Shown: piece by piece, positions 1 through 5,576 of the stretch
Numbering within the stretch: position 1 is the stretch's first letter
How the letters are laid out: every line of letters starts with the position of its first letter
Origin: JBCCLJ01 sp039026915
GTDB taxonomy: Bacteria > Acidobacteriota > Thermoanaerobaculia > Multivoradales > Multivoraceae
DNA length: 8,551 nucleotides
Direction of reading: 5' to 3'
Assembly (NCBI GenBank): GCA_039026915.1
Contig: JBCCLJ010000267.1
Location: 1 to 8,551 of the forward strand
Position numbers and translations under genes: made by a program
Notes under the pieces: model-generated
Told to the model about the DNA's origin: nothing
What the model saw: only the letters and a program-made list of their open reading frames with translations
Database searches by the model: none

Positions 1-2659
1 CGAGGAGCACGAGGCCGACGATCCCAAAGACGAGCGGGTTGACGACTGGAACGCCGAAGAGCACCGTGTCGAGAACACGCCCTCCGAGGACAGCCACACC
101 GACGCCGAGCACCAAACCGGCGCCGACCAGCCCGGCTGCCCGCGTCACCACCATGGCGATGAGATCGAGACGCTGAGCCCCGAGGGCCGTCCGAATACCG
201 ATCTCGCGTCGCCTCTGGGCGACGGCAATCGTCAGGACGCTGTAGAGGCCGAGTGAGGCAACGAGAAGCGCCAGGACTCCGAAGATCGTAAAGAGAGTGG
301 CGCCGATCCGCCACGGTCCCCGCATCGCCTCGATCCGCGACGCCATCGGAACGACGTACAGATAGCGGTAGTCACTCGACAGCGCGGCCAATCGATCGCG
401 AATGGGTTGCACCAACTCGCTCGCGTCGCCCTCGGCACGAACCAGGATGCCGTAAAGCCCCTCGGTCTCGAGCGGCATGGGCCAGGTGATCGACCAGAGT
501 CCTTGGTCGGCGATCGAGCGAATGACCAGGTCTTCATAGACGCCGACGATCGGGCGGCACGGCTCGGGGCCGTCCAGCGGCGCCGCTCCTTCGCGCAGGA
601 AGACACACTCCTCGAGCGGGTCGAGCCCCGGCCAAACGCCCTCCGCGAACGACTCGCTGACCATCAGAGCAAAGGGGCCTCCCGTGACGTACTCGTCCGA
701 CTCGAAAGCGCGCCCCCGAACGATGCGCAGCCCCGCCGTCTCGACATACCCCTCCGTGCCGGCGTAGGTGTAGGGCCCACCCGAAGGGACCCGAGCAATC
801 TCACCGACCCGACTGGCGCGGACGTCGTGCTGTTCGTCCCAACCGTAGAGCGGGCGTTCGCTCGACGACGCGACCGCTCTCTCGACTCCAGGCATCGACG
901 TCAAGAGCTCCAGGGCCTCTCGGTGGACCGCATCACTGCGCGCATCGTCCACTCCAGGCTGCAGCTCGAACTGGACGTTGATGACCGAGTCGTGGTCGAA
1001 GCCGACGTCGACCCGAAGCGCGTTGTGCAAGCTCTGGACGAACAACGCCGCTCCGATGAGCAGCACCGTCGTCAGAGTGACCTGGCCCAGAGTGAGCAAG
1101 GCTCGCGCCCGCCCCTTGTCGCGCGTCGCCCCCCTTTGAGACCGGCGCAGTACGTCACCGGGAGCGGTCTGCAACGCCTGCGCGGCAGGGAGCAAGGCGG
1201 CCGCCAGGGTCGTAGCCAGCACCACGAGCGCGAGAAACACAACGAGTCGGAAGCTGATCGCCGCGGCGGGCACGGGCACACCCGGCAGCAGCAGTGCGTA
1301 GAGCGCGCGGCCGCTCCAGTTCGAGACGACGAACGCGGCCAGCCCGCCGGCCAGCGCGAGCACGAGCGCCTCGGCCAGAGCCTGCGAGACGAGTCGCCGT
1401 CGGCTGACTCCCATCGCGAGACGCACCGCGCGCTCACGCTGCCGATCGATTCCGCGAGCGAGCAGGAGATTGGCGACGTTGGCGCAGGCGATAAGCAGGA
1501 CCAGCAGACTGACTCCGGCCAGCAGGAGAGTCACGGCGGTGTCGGTGTCGAGCCGGGGTCCGCGAGCGACGATGAACGCACTAGTGTCGACGAAGCCTCC
1601 GTTCTCGTCTTCCGACAGCTCCTCTCCGCCCGCCTCGATGTGAGCGGCGATGCCCGCTAGATGAGCCGAGGTCATCTGTACCTGGGCTTCCGAGTCGGTC
1701 ACCCCGTCTTCCAGACGCACCAGCACCCGAAACCACCAGGCGCCCCTCGACTCCAAGGCGTTCCAGCCGGAGAGAAGGACGTTCATCCGCAGCGGTACCC
1801 AGACATCGACCGCCTCCAGGTTGGCCCCGGTAAACCCCTGCGGCGCGACGCCGACCACCTCGTAGCTGTGCTCGCCGAGCTGGACGGCTCGACCGATGAC
1901 GTCGGAGTCTTGGCCGAACTCCCGCTCCCAGAAGCCGTGGCTCAGCACGGCGACCGGCACGGCACCGGGGCGATCGTCCTGCTCGTCGAAGAACCTGCCG
2001 TGCTCCGGAAGGACGCCGAGGAGAGGGAAGAACTCCGCCGTGGCGTCTTGAATGATTGGCCGGCGGGCCTCGACACCAGACCCCATAGTGACGCGGCGTC
2101 TCGGCCGGTAGGCAGCGGCACCCGCCAACGCGGGAAGGTCGCGGATCGCCTCGTAGTCCGGGAACGAGTAGGCCATCGGCGAGTTGAGCGAGCGCTGGCC
2201 CAGGCCGCCCAGGTGGACGAAACGCAGTTCCTCATGGTCGCGGACGTGCTCCGGAGGGCTGAGCAGCACCCGATCGACCGCACCGAACATGGTGGCGTTG
2301 ACGCCGAGGCCCAAGCTGAGGGTCAAAACGACGCCGGCCGCGAACCCGGGCGCCGTGCGAAAGACGCGCACTGCCCAGCGCAGGTCGGAGGCGAAGTCGG
2401 CGATCAGAGACTTCGGTCCGCTGCGAGCCCGGTCGCTCAGACCCAGAGCCTTCTCGCGGTCCGGAGACCGGCCGACGTAGCGCAACCCGATGGCCAGCAC
2501 CTCCCGCCAGTACCAGAAGTACGTCAACGCTCGTCCGCGACGGCGACGCGACTCGGCGAACTCCTGGCGCAAGTCACCGACGATGAAGGGGGCCGACGGA
2601 GTGGAGCGCAGACACCACTGCAGGAAGCGCTCGGCCAAACGAGGAGGGGACACCGACAT
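1..2659 (-). CDS. ADOP-type ABC transporter permease (FtsX/MacB family), 3' end outside the window
   Basis: An inner-membrane permease of the acidobacterial duplicated orphan permease type: two FtsX/MacB modules in one chain, usually with no ATPase gene beside it. The minus strand reads open for 886 codons to the window edge. Residues about 7-50 resemble a permease prefix domain 2 (VGDLRQEF, then FWYWREV). A first transmembrane helix lies near 104-126, and a MacB-like periplasmic domain follows to about 365. The first FtsX core near 375-495 carries LIACANVANLLLARG and RERAVRLAMG. A helix at 520-542 and a second periplasmic domain follow, with Cys685 and Cys701 flanking a short loop as in relatives. 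The second FtsX core starts near 785 with RRREIGIRTALGA. Perhaps 20-30 C-terminal residues are missing. It is coupled to the upstream padR gene. Substrate is unknown; macrolide or lipoprotein export is only family analogy. Confidence 0.93.
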   Translation of the reverse strand, partial: MSVSPPRLAERFLQWCLRSTPSAPFIVGDLRQEFAESRRRRGRALTYFWYWREVLAIGLRYVGRSPDREKALGLSDRARSGPKSLIADFASDLRWAVRVFRTAPGFAAGVVLTLSLGLGVNATMFGAVDRVLLSPPEHVRDHEELRFVHLGGLGQRSLNSPMAYSFPDYEAIRDLPALAGAAAYRPRRRVTMGSGVEARRPIIQDATAEFFPLLGVLPEHGRFFDEQDDRPGAVPVAVLSHGFWEREFGQDSDVIGRAVQLGEHSYEVVGVAPQGFTGANLEAVDVWVPLRMNVLLSGWNALESRGAWWFRVLVRLEDGVTDSEAQVQMTSAHLAGIAAHIEAGGEELSEDENGGFVDTSAFIVARGPRLDTDTAVTLLLAGVSLLVLLIACANVANLLLARGIDRQRERAVRLAMGVSRRRLVSQALAEALVLALAGGLAAFVVSNWSGRALYALLLPGVPVPAAAISFRLVVFLALVVLATTLAAALLPAAQALQTAPGDVLRRSQRGATRDKGRARALLTLGQVTLTTVLLIGAALFVQSLHNALRVDVGFDHDSVINVQFELQPGVDDARSDAVHREALELLTSMPGVERAVASSSERPLYGWDEQHDVRASRVGEIARVPSGGPYTYAGTEGYVETAGLRIVRGRAFESDEYVTGGPFALMVSESFAEGVWPGLDPLEECVFLREGAAPLDGPEPCRPIVGVYEDLVIRSIADQGLWSITWPMPLETEGLYGILVRAEGDASELVQPIRDRLAALSSDYRYLYVVPMASRIEAMRGPWRIGATLFTIFGVLALLVASLGLYSVLTIAVAQRRREIGIRTALGAQRLDLIAMVVTRAAGLVGAGLVLGVGVAVLGGRVLDTVLFGVPVVNPLVFGIVGLVLL

Positions 2660-2671
2660 CAGGCGTGCTCC
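2657..2671 (-). promoter_or_regulatory. RBS and stop-start overlap coupling padR to the permease
   Basis: On the minus strand the padR stop TGA and the permease ATG share one base (TGATG). A GGAG motif at 2671-2668 lies inside the last padR codons with an 8-base spacer to the ATG. This fixes the permease start and suggests translational coupling, so both proteins would be made from one mRNA. Confidence 0.8.
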
Positions 2672-2994
2672 AGATCGGGCTCGACGCCGTCCCAGAGACG
2701 CAGCAGTGCCTGCCGCGACTGGCGCAGTGCACGGCGCCCCTCCGCGGTGGTCCGGAAACGCCGCATCGGCGCTCCCCCGCGTTCGGGGATCGGATTCCCG
2801 TCCTCCACCTCCCAGGCCAACCAACCCTTGGTCTCCAGCCGGTCGAACGTGCGATAGAGAGCCCCGCGAGAGACGGTTCGCCCGGCGCGTTCTTGGAGAA
2901 CCTCCCGAATCTGAGGCGCGTAGGCCTCGTCTGCCGTCTGCAGAATGGCGAGCAACACCATCTGCTCGAACTCACCGATGTGTCCTGGGGGCAT
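2659..2994 (-). CDS. PadR-family transcriptional regulator
   Basis: A 111-residue winged-helix DNA-binding protein of the short PadR type that accompanies ADOP permeases. It starts GEFEQMVLLAILQ (residues 7-19), followed by the helix-turn-helix: APQIREVLQERAGRTVSRGALYRTFDRLETKGWL covers residues 26-59 in two parts, with SRGALYRTFDRLE as the recognition region. The wing (about 60-82) ends in RRFRTTAEGRRAL, the usual PadR turn into a C-terminal helix. The ATG at 2994 is preceded by GAGG with a 6-base spacer. Longer upstream reading frames lack family similarity and cross the promoter. The gene heads a two-gene operon with the permease. It probably represses its own promoter, which carries an inverted repeat near the expected transcription start. 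The inducing ligand is unknown. Confidence 0.93.
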   Translation of the reverse strand: MPPGHIGEFEQMVLLAILQTADEAYAPQIREVLQERAGRTVSRGALYRTFDRLETKGWLAWEVEDGNPIPERGGAPMRRFRTTAEGRRALRQSRQALLRLWDGVEPDLEHA

Positions 2995-3059
2995 GCTGCA
3001 CCTCGAAGTGTGGGCTCGGAGTGGCTCGATCTCGGCCGCCGTTTCATGAGCCGGGTTCC

Positions 3060-3105
3060 CAGAGTCTGCGTTGTAGACTCTGCGCAGTATACAAAAGCGA
3101 CTCTG
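3060..3105 (-). promoter_or_regulatory. Operator-like repeat cluster at the padR promoter
   Basis: A perfect inverted repeat, CAGAGTCT (3060-3067) and AGACTCTG (3075-3082) with a 7-base spacer, sits just downstream of the -10 element, where transcription should start. A third copy of the half-site (GACTCTG on the plus strand, 3099-3105) lies between the -10 and -35 elements, 23 bases from the second. TGTA/TACA pairs, common in PadR operators, occur at 3072-3075 and around 3090-3093. Assignment to the neighbouring PadR protein is inference from position and symmetry. Confidence 0.6.
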
Positions 3106-3113
3106 TCTGACAA
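3086..3113 (-). promoter_or_regulatory. Sigma70-like promoter for the padR-permease operon
   Basis: Read on the minus strand, TTGTCA (3113-3108, five of six bases of the -35 consensus) is separated by 16 bases from TATACT (3091-3086, five of six of the -10 consensus). Transcription would start near 3079, leaving a leader of about 85 bases before the padR ATG at 2994. It is the best promoter match in the window. Confidence 0.65.
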
Positions 3114-3426
3114 CCTCGCTCGTCAAGGGCCCCGGCGCTCGCCCCCCCCCCGCTGGAGCGACCACGGCGACTCCCGAGGGTGCTCTCGATCGATACCTTG
3201 GCTCGTATCCCACCCGGCTCTTCGGTCCCGGGAGTCCGCGCTCCTTCGCGGGCCGTAGCCGTCCACAGCCAACGGTGAAAGTGCGGAGAGTTCGCGCGCA
3301 CCTCGTGTGCATCGTGGCCGGGTTATAGTAGCCAGGCTCGTGTTCGACTCGACCCGAGCTCGACAGGCCCAACCGCGAGGGTGCTTCCAGCGAGGGTCGT
3401 GGGCCACGCAGAAAAGGGAGGAGCTG
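3114..3426. other. Intergenic region between divergent units, no gene seen
   Basis: About 310 bases separate the padR promoter from the glycolipid-binding gene. Overlapping open frames exist on both strands, but they are biased in composition and resemble no family I know. A run of ten C lies at 3142-3151. TATAGT at 3324-3329 on the plus strand could be a -10 element for the downstream genes, but I see no good -35 at the right distance. The region ends with a GGGAGGAG-type Shine-Dalgarno motif at about 3416-3423. Confidence 0.5.
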
Positions 3427-3431
3427 TGAGG

Positions 3432-3486
3432 ATGCGCTACGCAATCCCACTGGCGCAGGCTCGACACGGATGGCTCAGAAAGCTGT
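3432..3486 (+). other. Probable true 5' end of the glycolipid-binding gene, split by a one-base shift
   Basis: In the frame of the downstream gene, codons 3448-3486 read HWRRLDTDGSESC, which looks like the usual N-terminus of this family. The frame is closed by TGA at 3427 and has no ATG, GTG or TTG before the TTG at 3487. An ATG at 3432, with purine-rich GGGAGGAG and GAGG upstream, is one frame off. If the CCC at 3446-3448 were CC, the reading would be MRYAIHWRRLDTDG and continue to 3996, giving 187 residues. Either the sequence has a one-base error or the gene carries a real frameshift. Confidence 0.6.
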
Positions 3487-3996
3487 TTGCTTGAGCAGGA
3501 AGCCGACGCTTGGAGTCTCTCAGGCACTGTCGCCTTCCTCGAGAGGGGCGGCAGCTGTGGACTCGCCTATGAAATCACGGGCGATTCGAGCTGGCACACT
3601 CGCACGGCGAGGGTGAAAGGGCATATTGGAAAAGAGCGTGTCGACCTCCTCATTCGCGCACAGAACGGTAGCTGGTCCCTCAGCGGCGAGACGGTCATGG
3701 AAGTCGAGGGCTGTCTCGATATCGATTTGGGTTTCAGCCCGTCCACCAATTTGCTACCCATCCGAAGGCTGGGAATTCAGGTCGGGCAAAAGGTGGCGGT
3801 GAAGGCGGCTTGGCTCAAGTCTCCTGAAATAAGTCTTGGCCCGCTCGAACAGAGCTACACCCGCATAGCCGACGATCGCTTTCGCTACGAGTCTGGAGGT
3901 GGTTCGTTCACTGCAGACCTCGAAGTTCGAGACTCCGGCTTGGTGAGGTCCTACGCTGACATCTGGAAAGAAGTGAGTCCGAAGGATGGACCCTGA
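3487..3996 (+). CDS. Putative glycolipid-binding protein (DUF1089 family), 5' end probably frameshifted
   Basis: The readable frame gives 169 residues from a TTG. It carries the family landmarks: GLAYEITGDSSWHTRTARV at about 25-43, NGSWSLSG near 60-67, CLDIDLGFSPSTNLLPIRRL near 76-95 in two adjoining motifs (acidic DxDL, then TNxLPIRRL), LEQSYTRI near 119-126, RYESGGGSFTADLEV near 133-147, and GLVRSYADIW near 151-160. The family fold is a predicted beta-barrel named for a putative glycolipid-binding role, with little direct biochemistry that I know of. No signal peptide is visible, so it is probably cytoplasmic. TTG is a poor start and similarity continues upstream, so the intact protein is probably about 187 residues starting at 3432. 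Its last 11 bases overlap the next gene. Confidence 0.85.
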   Translation: MLEQEADAWSLSGTVAFLERGGSCGLAYEITGDSSWHTRTARVKGHIGKERVDLLIRAQNGSWSLSGETVMEVEGCLDIDLGFSPSTNLLPIRRLGIQVGQKVAVKAAWLKSPEISLGPLEQSYTRIADDRFRYESGGGSFTADLEVRDSGLVRSYADIWKEVSPKDGP

Positions 3997-4582
3997 GAGG
4001 GAACCAGGCCGCGACGCCCTGGAACGGAAGTTCGCCTTCTTTCGAGAAGTCGAGAAGCTGAAGACGATCAAACGAGCAAACGAGACGCTTGACGGTCGCA
4101 AGGAGAACTCGGCCGAGCACTCGTGGCACGCAGCCTTGATGGCCATGCTGCTGGAGGAGTGTGCGGGAGGAGCGGTGGACATGCTGAAGGTCATCAAGAT
4201 GCTCATCATCCACGACCTCGTCGAAATCGACGCGGGCGACACGTTCATCTATTCCGAGGACTCAGACGCCGATCGCTGCGATGCCGAGCTCCAGGCCGCA
4301 AAGAGGCTCTTCTCACTTCTTCCGGACCATCAAGCGAGCGAGTACTTCGACCTTTGGGAGGAGTTTGAGCTGCGCACCACGCACGAGGCAAAGTTCGCCG
4401 CTGCCATCGATGGAATCCAGCCGCTTCTGAATCGAGTCGCGATCGGAAACAAAGACGATCTCGTGGTTCCGGTCAAGAAGGTCTGGGAGAAGAAAGAGTA
4501 CATCCGTCGATTCACACCCAGACTGTGGATGCTCGTTGAAGAGCTCATCGAAGAGAGCGTCGAAAGAGGCTTCTATCAGTGA
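3986..4582 (+). CDS. HD-domain phosphohydrolase, YfbR/HDDC2-like 5'-deoxynucleotidase
   Basis: A 198-residue cytoplasmic HD-domain protein whose size and motif order match YfbR and HDDC2, which remove phosphate from deoxynucleoside 5'-monophosphates using a divalent metal. The expected metal ligands are His45 (in ENSAEHSWH, 40-48), His76 and Asp77 (IIHDLVEIDAGD, 74-85) and Asp142 (AAAIDGIQPLLN, 138-149). Glu80, four residues after His76, matches the proposed catalytic glutamate of YfbR. Residues 26-37 (KTIKRANETLDG) cover the substrate-binding segment at the start of the fold. The ATG lies 11 bases inside the preceding gene, so the two are probably cotranscribed and coupled. All key residues are present, so it should be active. 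The exact substrate is inferred; some relatives of this fold act on other nucleotides. Confidence 0.9.
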   Translation: MDPEREPGRDALERKFAFFREVEKLKTIKRANETLDGRKENSAEHSWHAALMAMLLEECAGGAVDMLKVIKMLIIHDLVEIDAGDTFIYSEDSDADRCDAELQAAKRLFSLLPDHQASEYFDLWEEFELRTTHEAKFAAAIDGIQPLLNRVAIGNKDDLVVPVKKVWEKKEYIRRFTPRLWMLVEELIEESVERGFYQ

Positions 4583-4933
4583 CCGAAAAGCCACGACGGG
4601 TGGACGTCAAGTCGTAGGCTCGCCGCCGTTCGGAAGACGACTGCCCGTGACACGGCTGTCCAAAACACATGTGCCACGTGATTCCGCGGTTCATCACCGG
4701 CCAGGGACTCGTCGGCCTCGCGCGCCCCCAAAAAGTGCCAAGTCCGAGGTGAACACGCGAAGACCGCCTGTCGAACAATAGCCAGCTTAGGTCACCTTGG
4801 CTCGGTCCGCGGGATCCGCAGGAAGCCCGAGGGCAGTCGCCCTAGAAGGCCCAACAACAATCGTCTGGCATTCCTTGGGCGGACTCTCTCAACAAGACAC
4901 TCTGGCCCAAGGAATGCAGTCTCGCGGCGTCCG
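4583..4933. other. Non-coding gap between convergent genes
   Basis: This 351-base gap follows the HD gene and precedes the end of the minus-strand acetyltransferase gene. No reading frame here resembles a protein family. It holds a short palindrome CCGTG-A-CACGG (4645-4655), an AAAAAGTGCCA segment (4730-4740), a TGTCGAACA segment (4770-4778) also found inverted at 8419-8427, and the 13-bp inverted repeat described separately. Confidence 0.55.
4868..4917 (-). terminator. Perfect 13-bp inverted repeat, possible terminator of the acetyltransferase gene
   Basis: GCATTCCTTGGGC (4868-4880) and GCCCAAGGAATGC (4905-4917) are exact reverse complements with a 24-base loop. It starts 16 bases past the acetyltransferase stop on the minus strand, and the minus-strand sequence after it (ATTGTTGTT) is moderately T-rich. 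The loop is long for an intrinsic terminator and there is no true T run, so it could also be a protein-binding site or a relic of a mobile repeat. The symmetry itself is certain. Confidence 0.5.
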
Positions 4934-5260
4934 TCAAACGACCGCGGGCTTCTCGCCGGGCTCCGTCGTGAAGAGGTCCGCCCACTCGGGGTGCTTGGCG
5001 TACTGACTCCGAACGAACGGACAGAGCGGCACGATGCGGAACCGGTTCTGGCGAGCATCTTCGAGCATGAAAGCCAGGAGCTCTTTCGCGACGCCGCGCC
5101 CCGCCATGCTGTCGGGCACGCCGGTGTGATCAGCGCTGAGAATGCCGGCACTGATGTGTCGATAGGTGATCTCGCCCTCGGCACCCTCCAACCCCTCGAT
5201 GCGAGCCACATAACGGCCACGGCGATCGCCATCTTCTTTGGTCACTACGACGTCCGACAT
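4934..5260 (-). CDS. GNAT-family N-acetyltransferase, YjdJ-like
   Basis: A compact 108-residue acetyltransferase of the small GCN5-related (YjdJ-like) type, predicted to use acetyl-CoA in the cytoplasm on an unknown acceptor. Landmarks in order: GEITYR (29-34), DHTGVPDSMAGRGVAKELL (44-62) with the acetyl-CoA-binding loop AGRGVA, DARQNRFRIVPLCPFVRSQY (68-87) with Cys80, and HPEWADL (90-96). This spacing is typical of the whole short family, so the gene is full length. The ATG at 5260 is the last part of a 16-base repeat unit that also supplies its ribosome binding site. The gene is divergent from the TPR lipoprotein gene and convergent with the HD gene. Chemistry is inferred from fold alone. 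Confidence 0.9.
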   Translation of the reverse strand: MSDVVVTKEDGDRRGRYVARIEGLEGAEGEITYRHISAGILSADHTGVPDSMAGRGVAKELLAFMLEDARQNRFRIVPLCPFVRSQYAKHPEWADLFTTEPGEKPAVV

Positions 5261-5306
5261 CTCGTTTCTCCCAGATCTCGTTTCTCCCAGACCTCATTTC
5301 TCCCAG
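5259..5306 (-). repeat. Three tandem 16-bp units forming the leader and RBS of the acetyltransferase gene
   Basis: Units at 5259-5274 and 5275-5290 are identical, and 5291-5306 differs at two positions. On the minus strand each reads CTGGGAGAAACGAGAT or close to it. The GGGAGAAACGAG part of the proximal unit is the Shine-Dalgarno region, and its terminal AT forms the first two bases of the ATG. The other two copies repeat the ribosome-binding motif without a start codon. Confidence 0.88.
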
Positions 5307-5576
5307 TCGTCCTGCTTCGTTGACGATACGTCAGCCGGCAGCCTAACGCCGCAAAGCCTCGGGCTGAGCCGCGCGGAGACTGCGATCGCGGACCTCGGCC
5401 CAACCCACTCCGGAGCTCGACAAGGCGGGAAGAGCGATACGCTTCCAACAGAGACAGCTCGCACCGCCGATGACCTCGAGCGAGACGCAAAGCACGAGAA
5501 GACGAAGGGCAAAGCCCTCGAGGCACAGCGGCGAGCCTTGTCCGATCCGAACGACCGACTCCATGGAGACGAGCTC
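5307..5576. other. Divergent intergenic region upstream of the TPR lipoprotein gene
   Basis: About 270 bases separate the acetyltransferase leader from the lipoprotein start. The plus-strand frame of the lipoprotein stays open through it, but the translated sequence has no recognisable similarity and would place the signal peptide deep inside the protein. A perfect palindrome TGACG-ATA-CGTCA lies at 5321-5333. TTGACG (5320-5325) with TAACGC 18 bases later is a weak promoter candidate for the plus strand. GGAG at 5565-5568 is the likely ribosome binding site for the ATG at 5577. Confidence 0.5.
5321..5333. promoter_or_regulatory. 13-bp palindrome in the divergent promoter region
   Basis: TGACG and CGTCA flank a 3-base centre (ATA) with perfect symmetry. 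It lies 61 bases from the acetyltransferase ATG and overlaps a TTGACG -35-like hexamer on the plus strand. A dimeric regulator could bind here, but no regulator gene for it is visible nearby. Confidence 0.35.

Noticed and set aside
407..2857. Long plus-strand open frames (407-1660 and 1661-2857)
   Set aside because: They are antisense to the continuous 886-codon permease frame. Their translations are Arg/Asp/Glu/Gln-rich with no family similarity, as expected for shadows of a GC-rich gene.
3142..3151. Run of ten C as a phase-variable tract
   Set aside because: It lies in non-coding DNA about 30 bases upstream of the padR -35 element and not between promoter elements, so no switching effect is evident. 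Strain comparison could revive the idea.
2995..3450. N-terminal extension of PadR up to 3450
   Set aside because: It would cross the promoter and operator and lacks similarity. The 111-residue form from 2994 matches the family start and has its own Shine-Dalgarno sequence.
4645..4655. Palindrome CCGTG-A-CACGG as an operator
   Set aside because: It lies just after the HD gene, away from any likely promoter, and short palindromes of this size are expected by chance in GC-rich DNA.
4536..4781. Small plus-strand frame overlapping the HD gene end
   Set aside because: No recognisable similarity, no good ribosome binding site, and mostly low-complexity Arg/Pro/Ser sequence.
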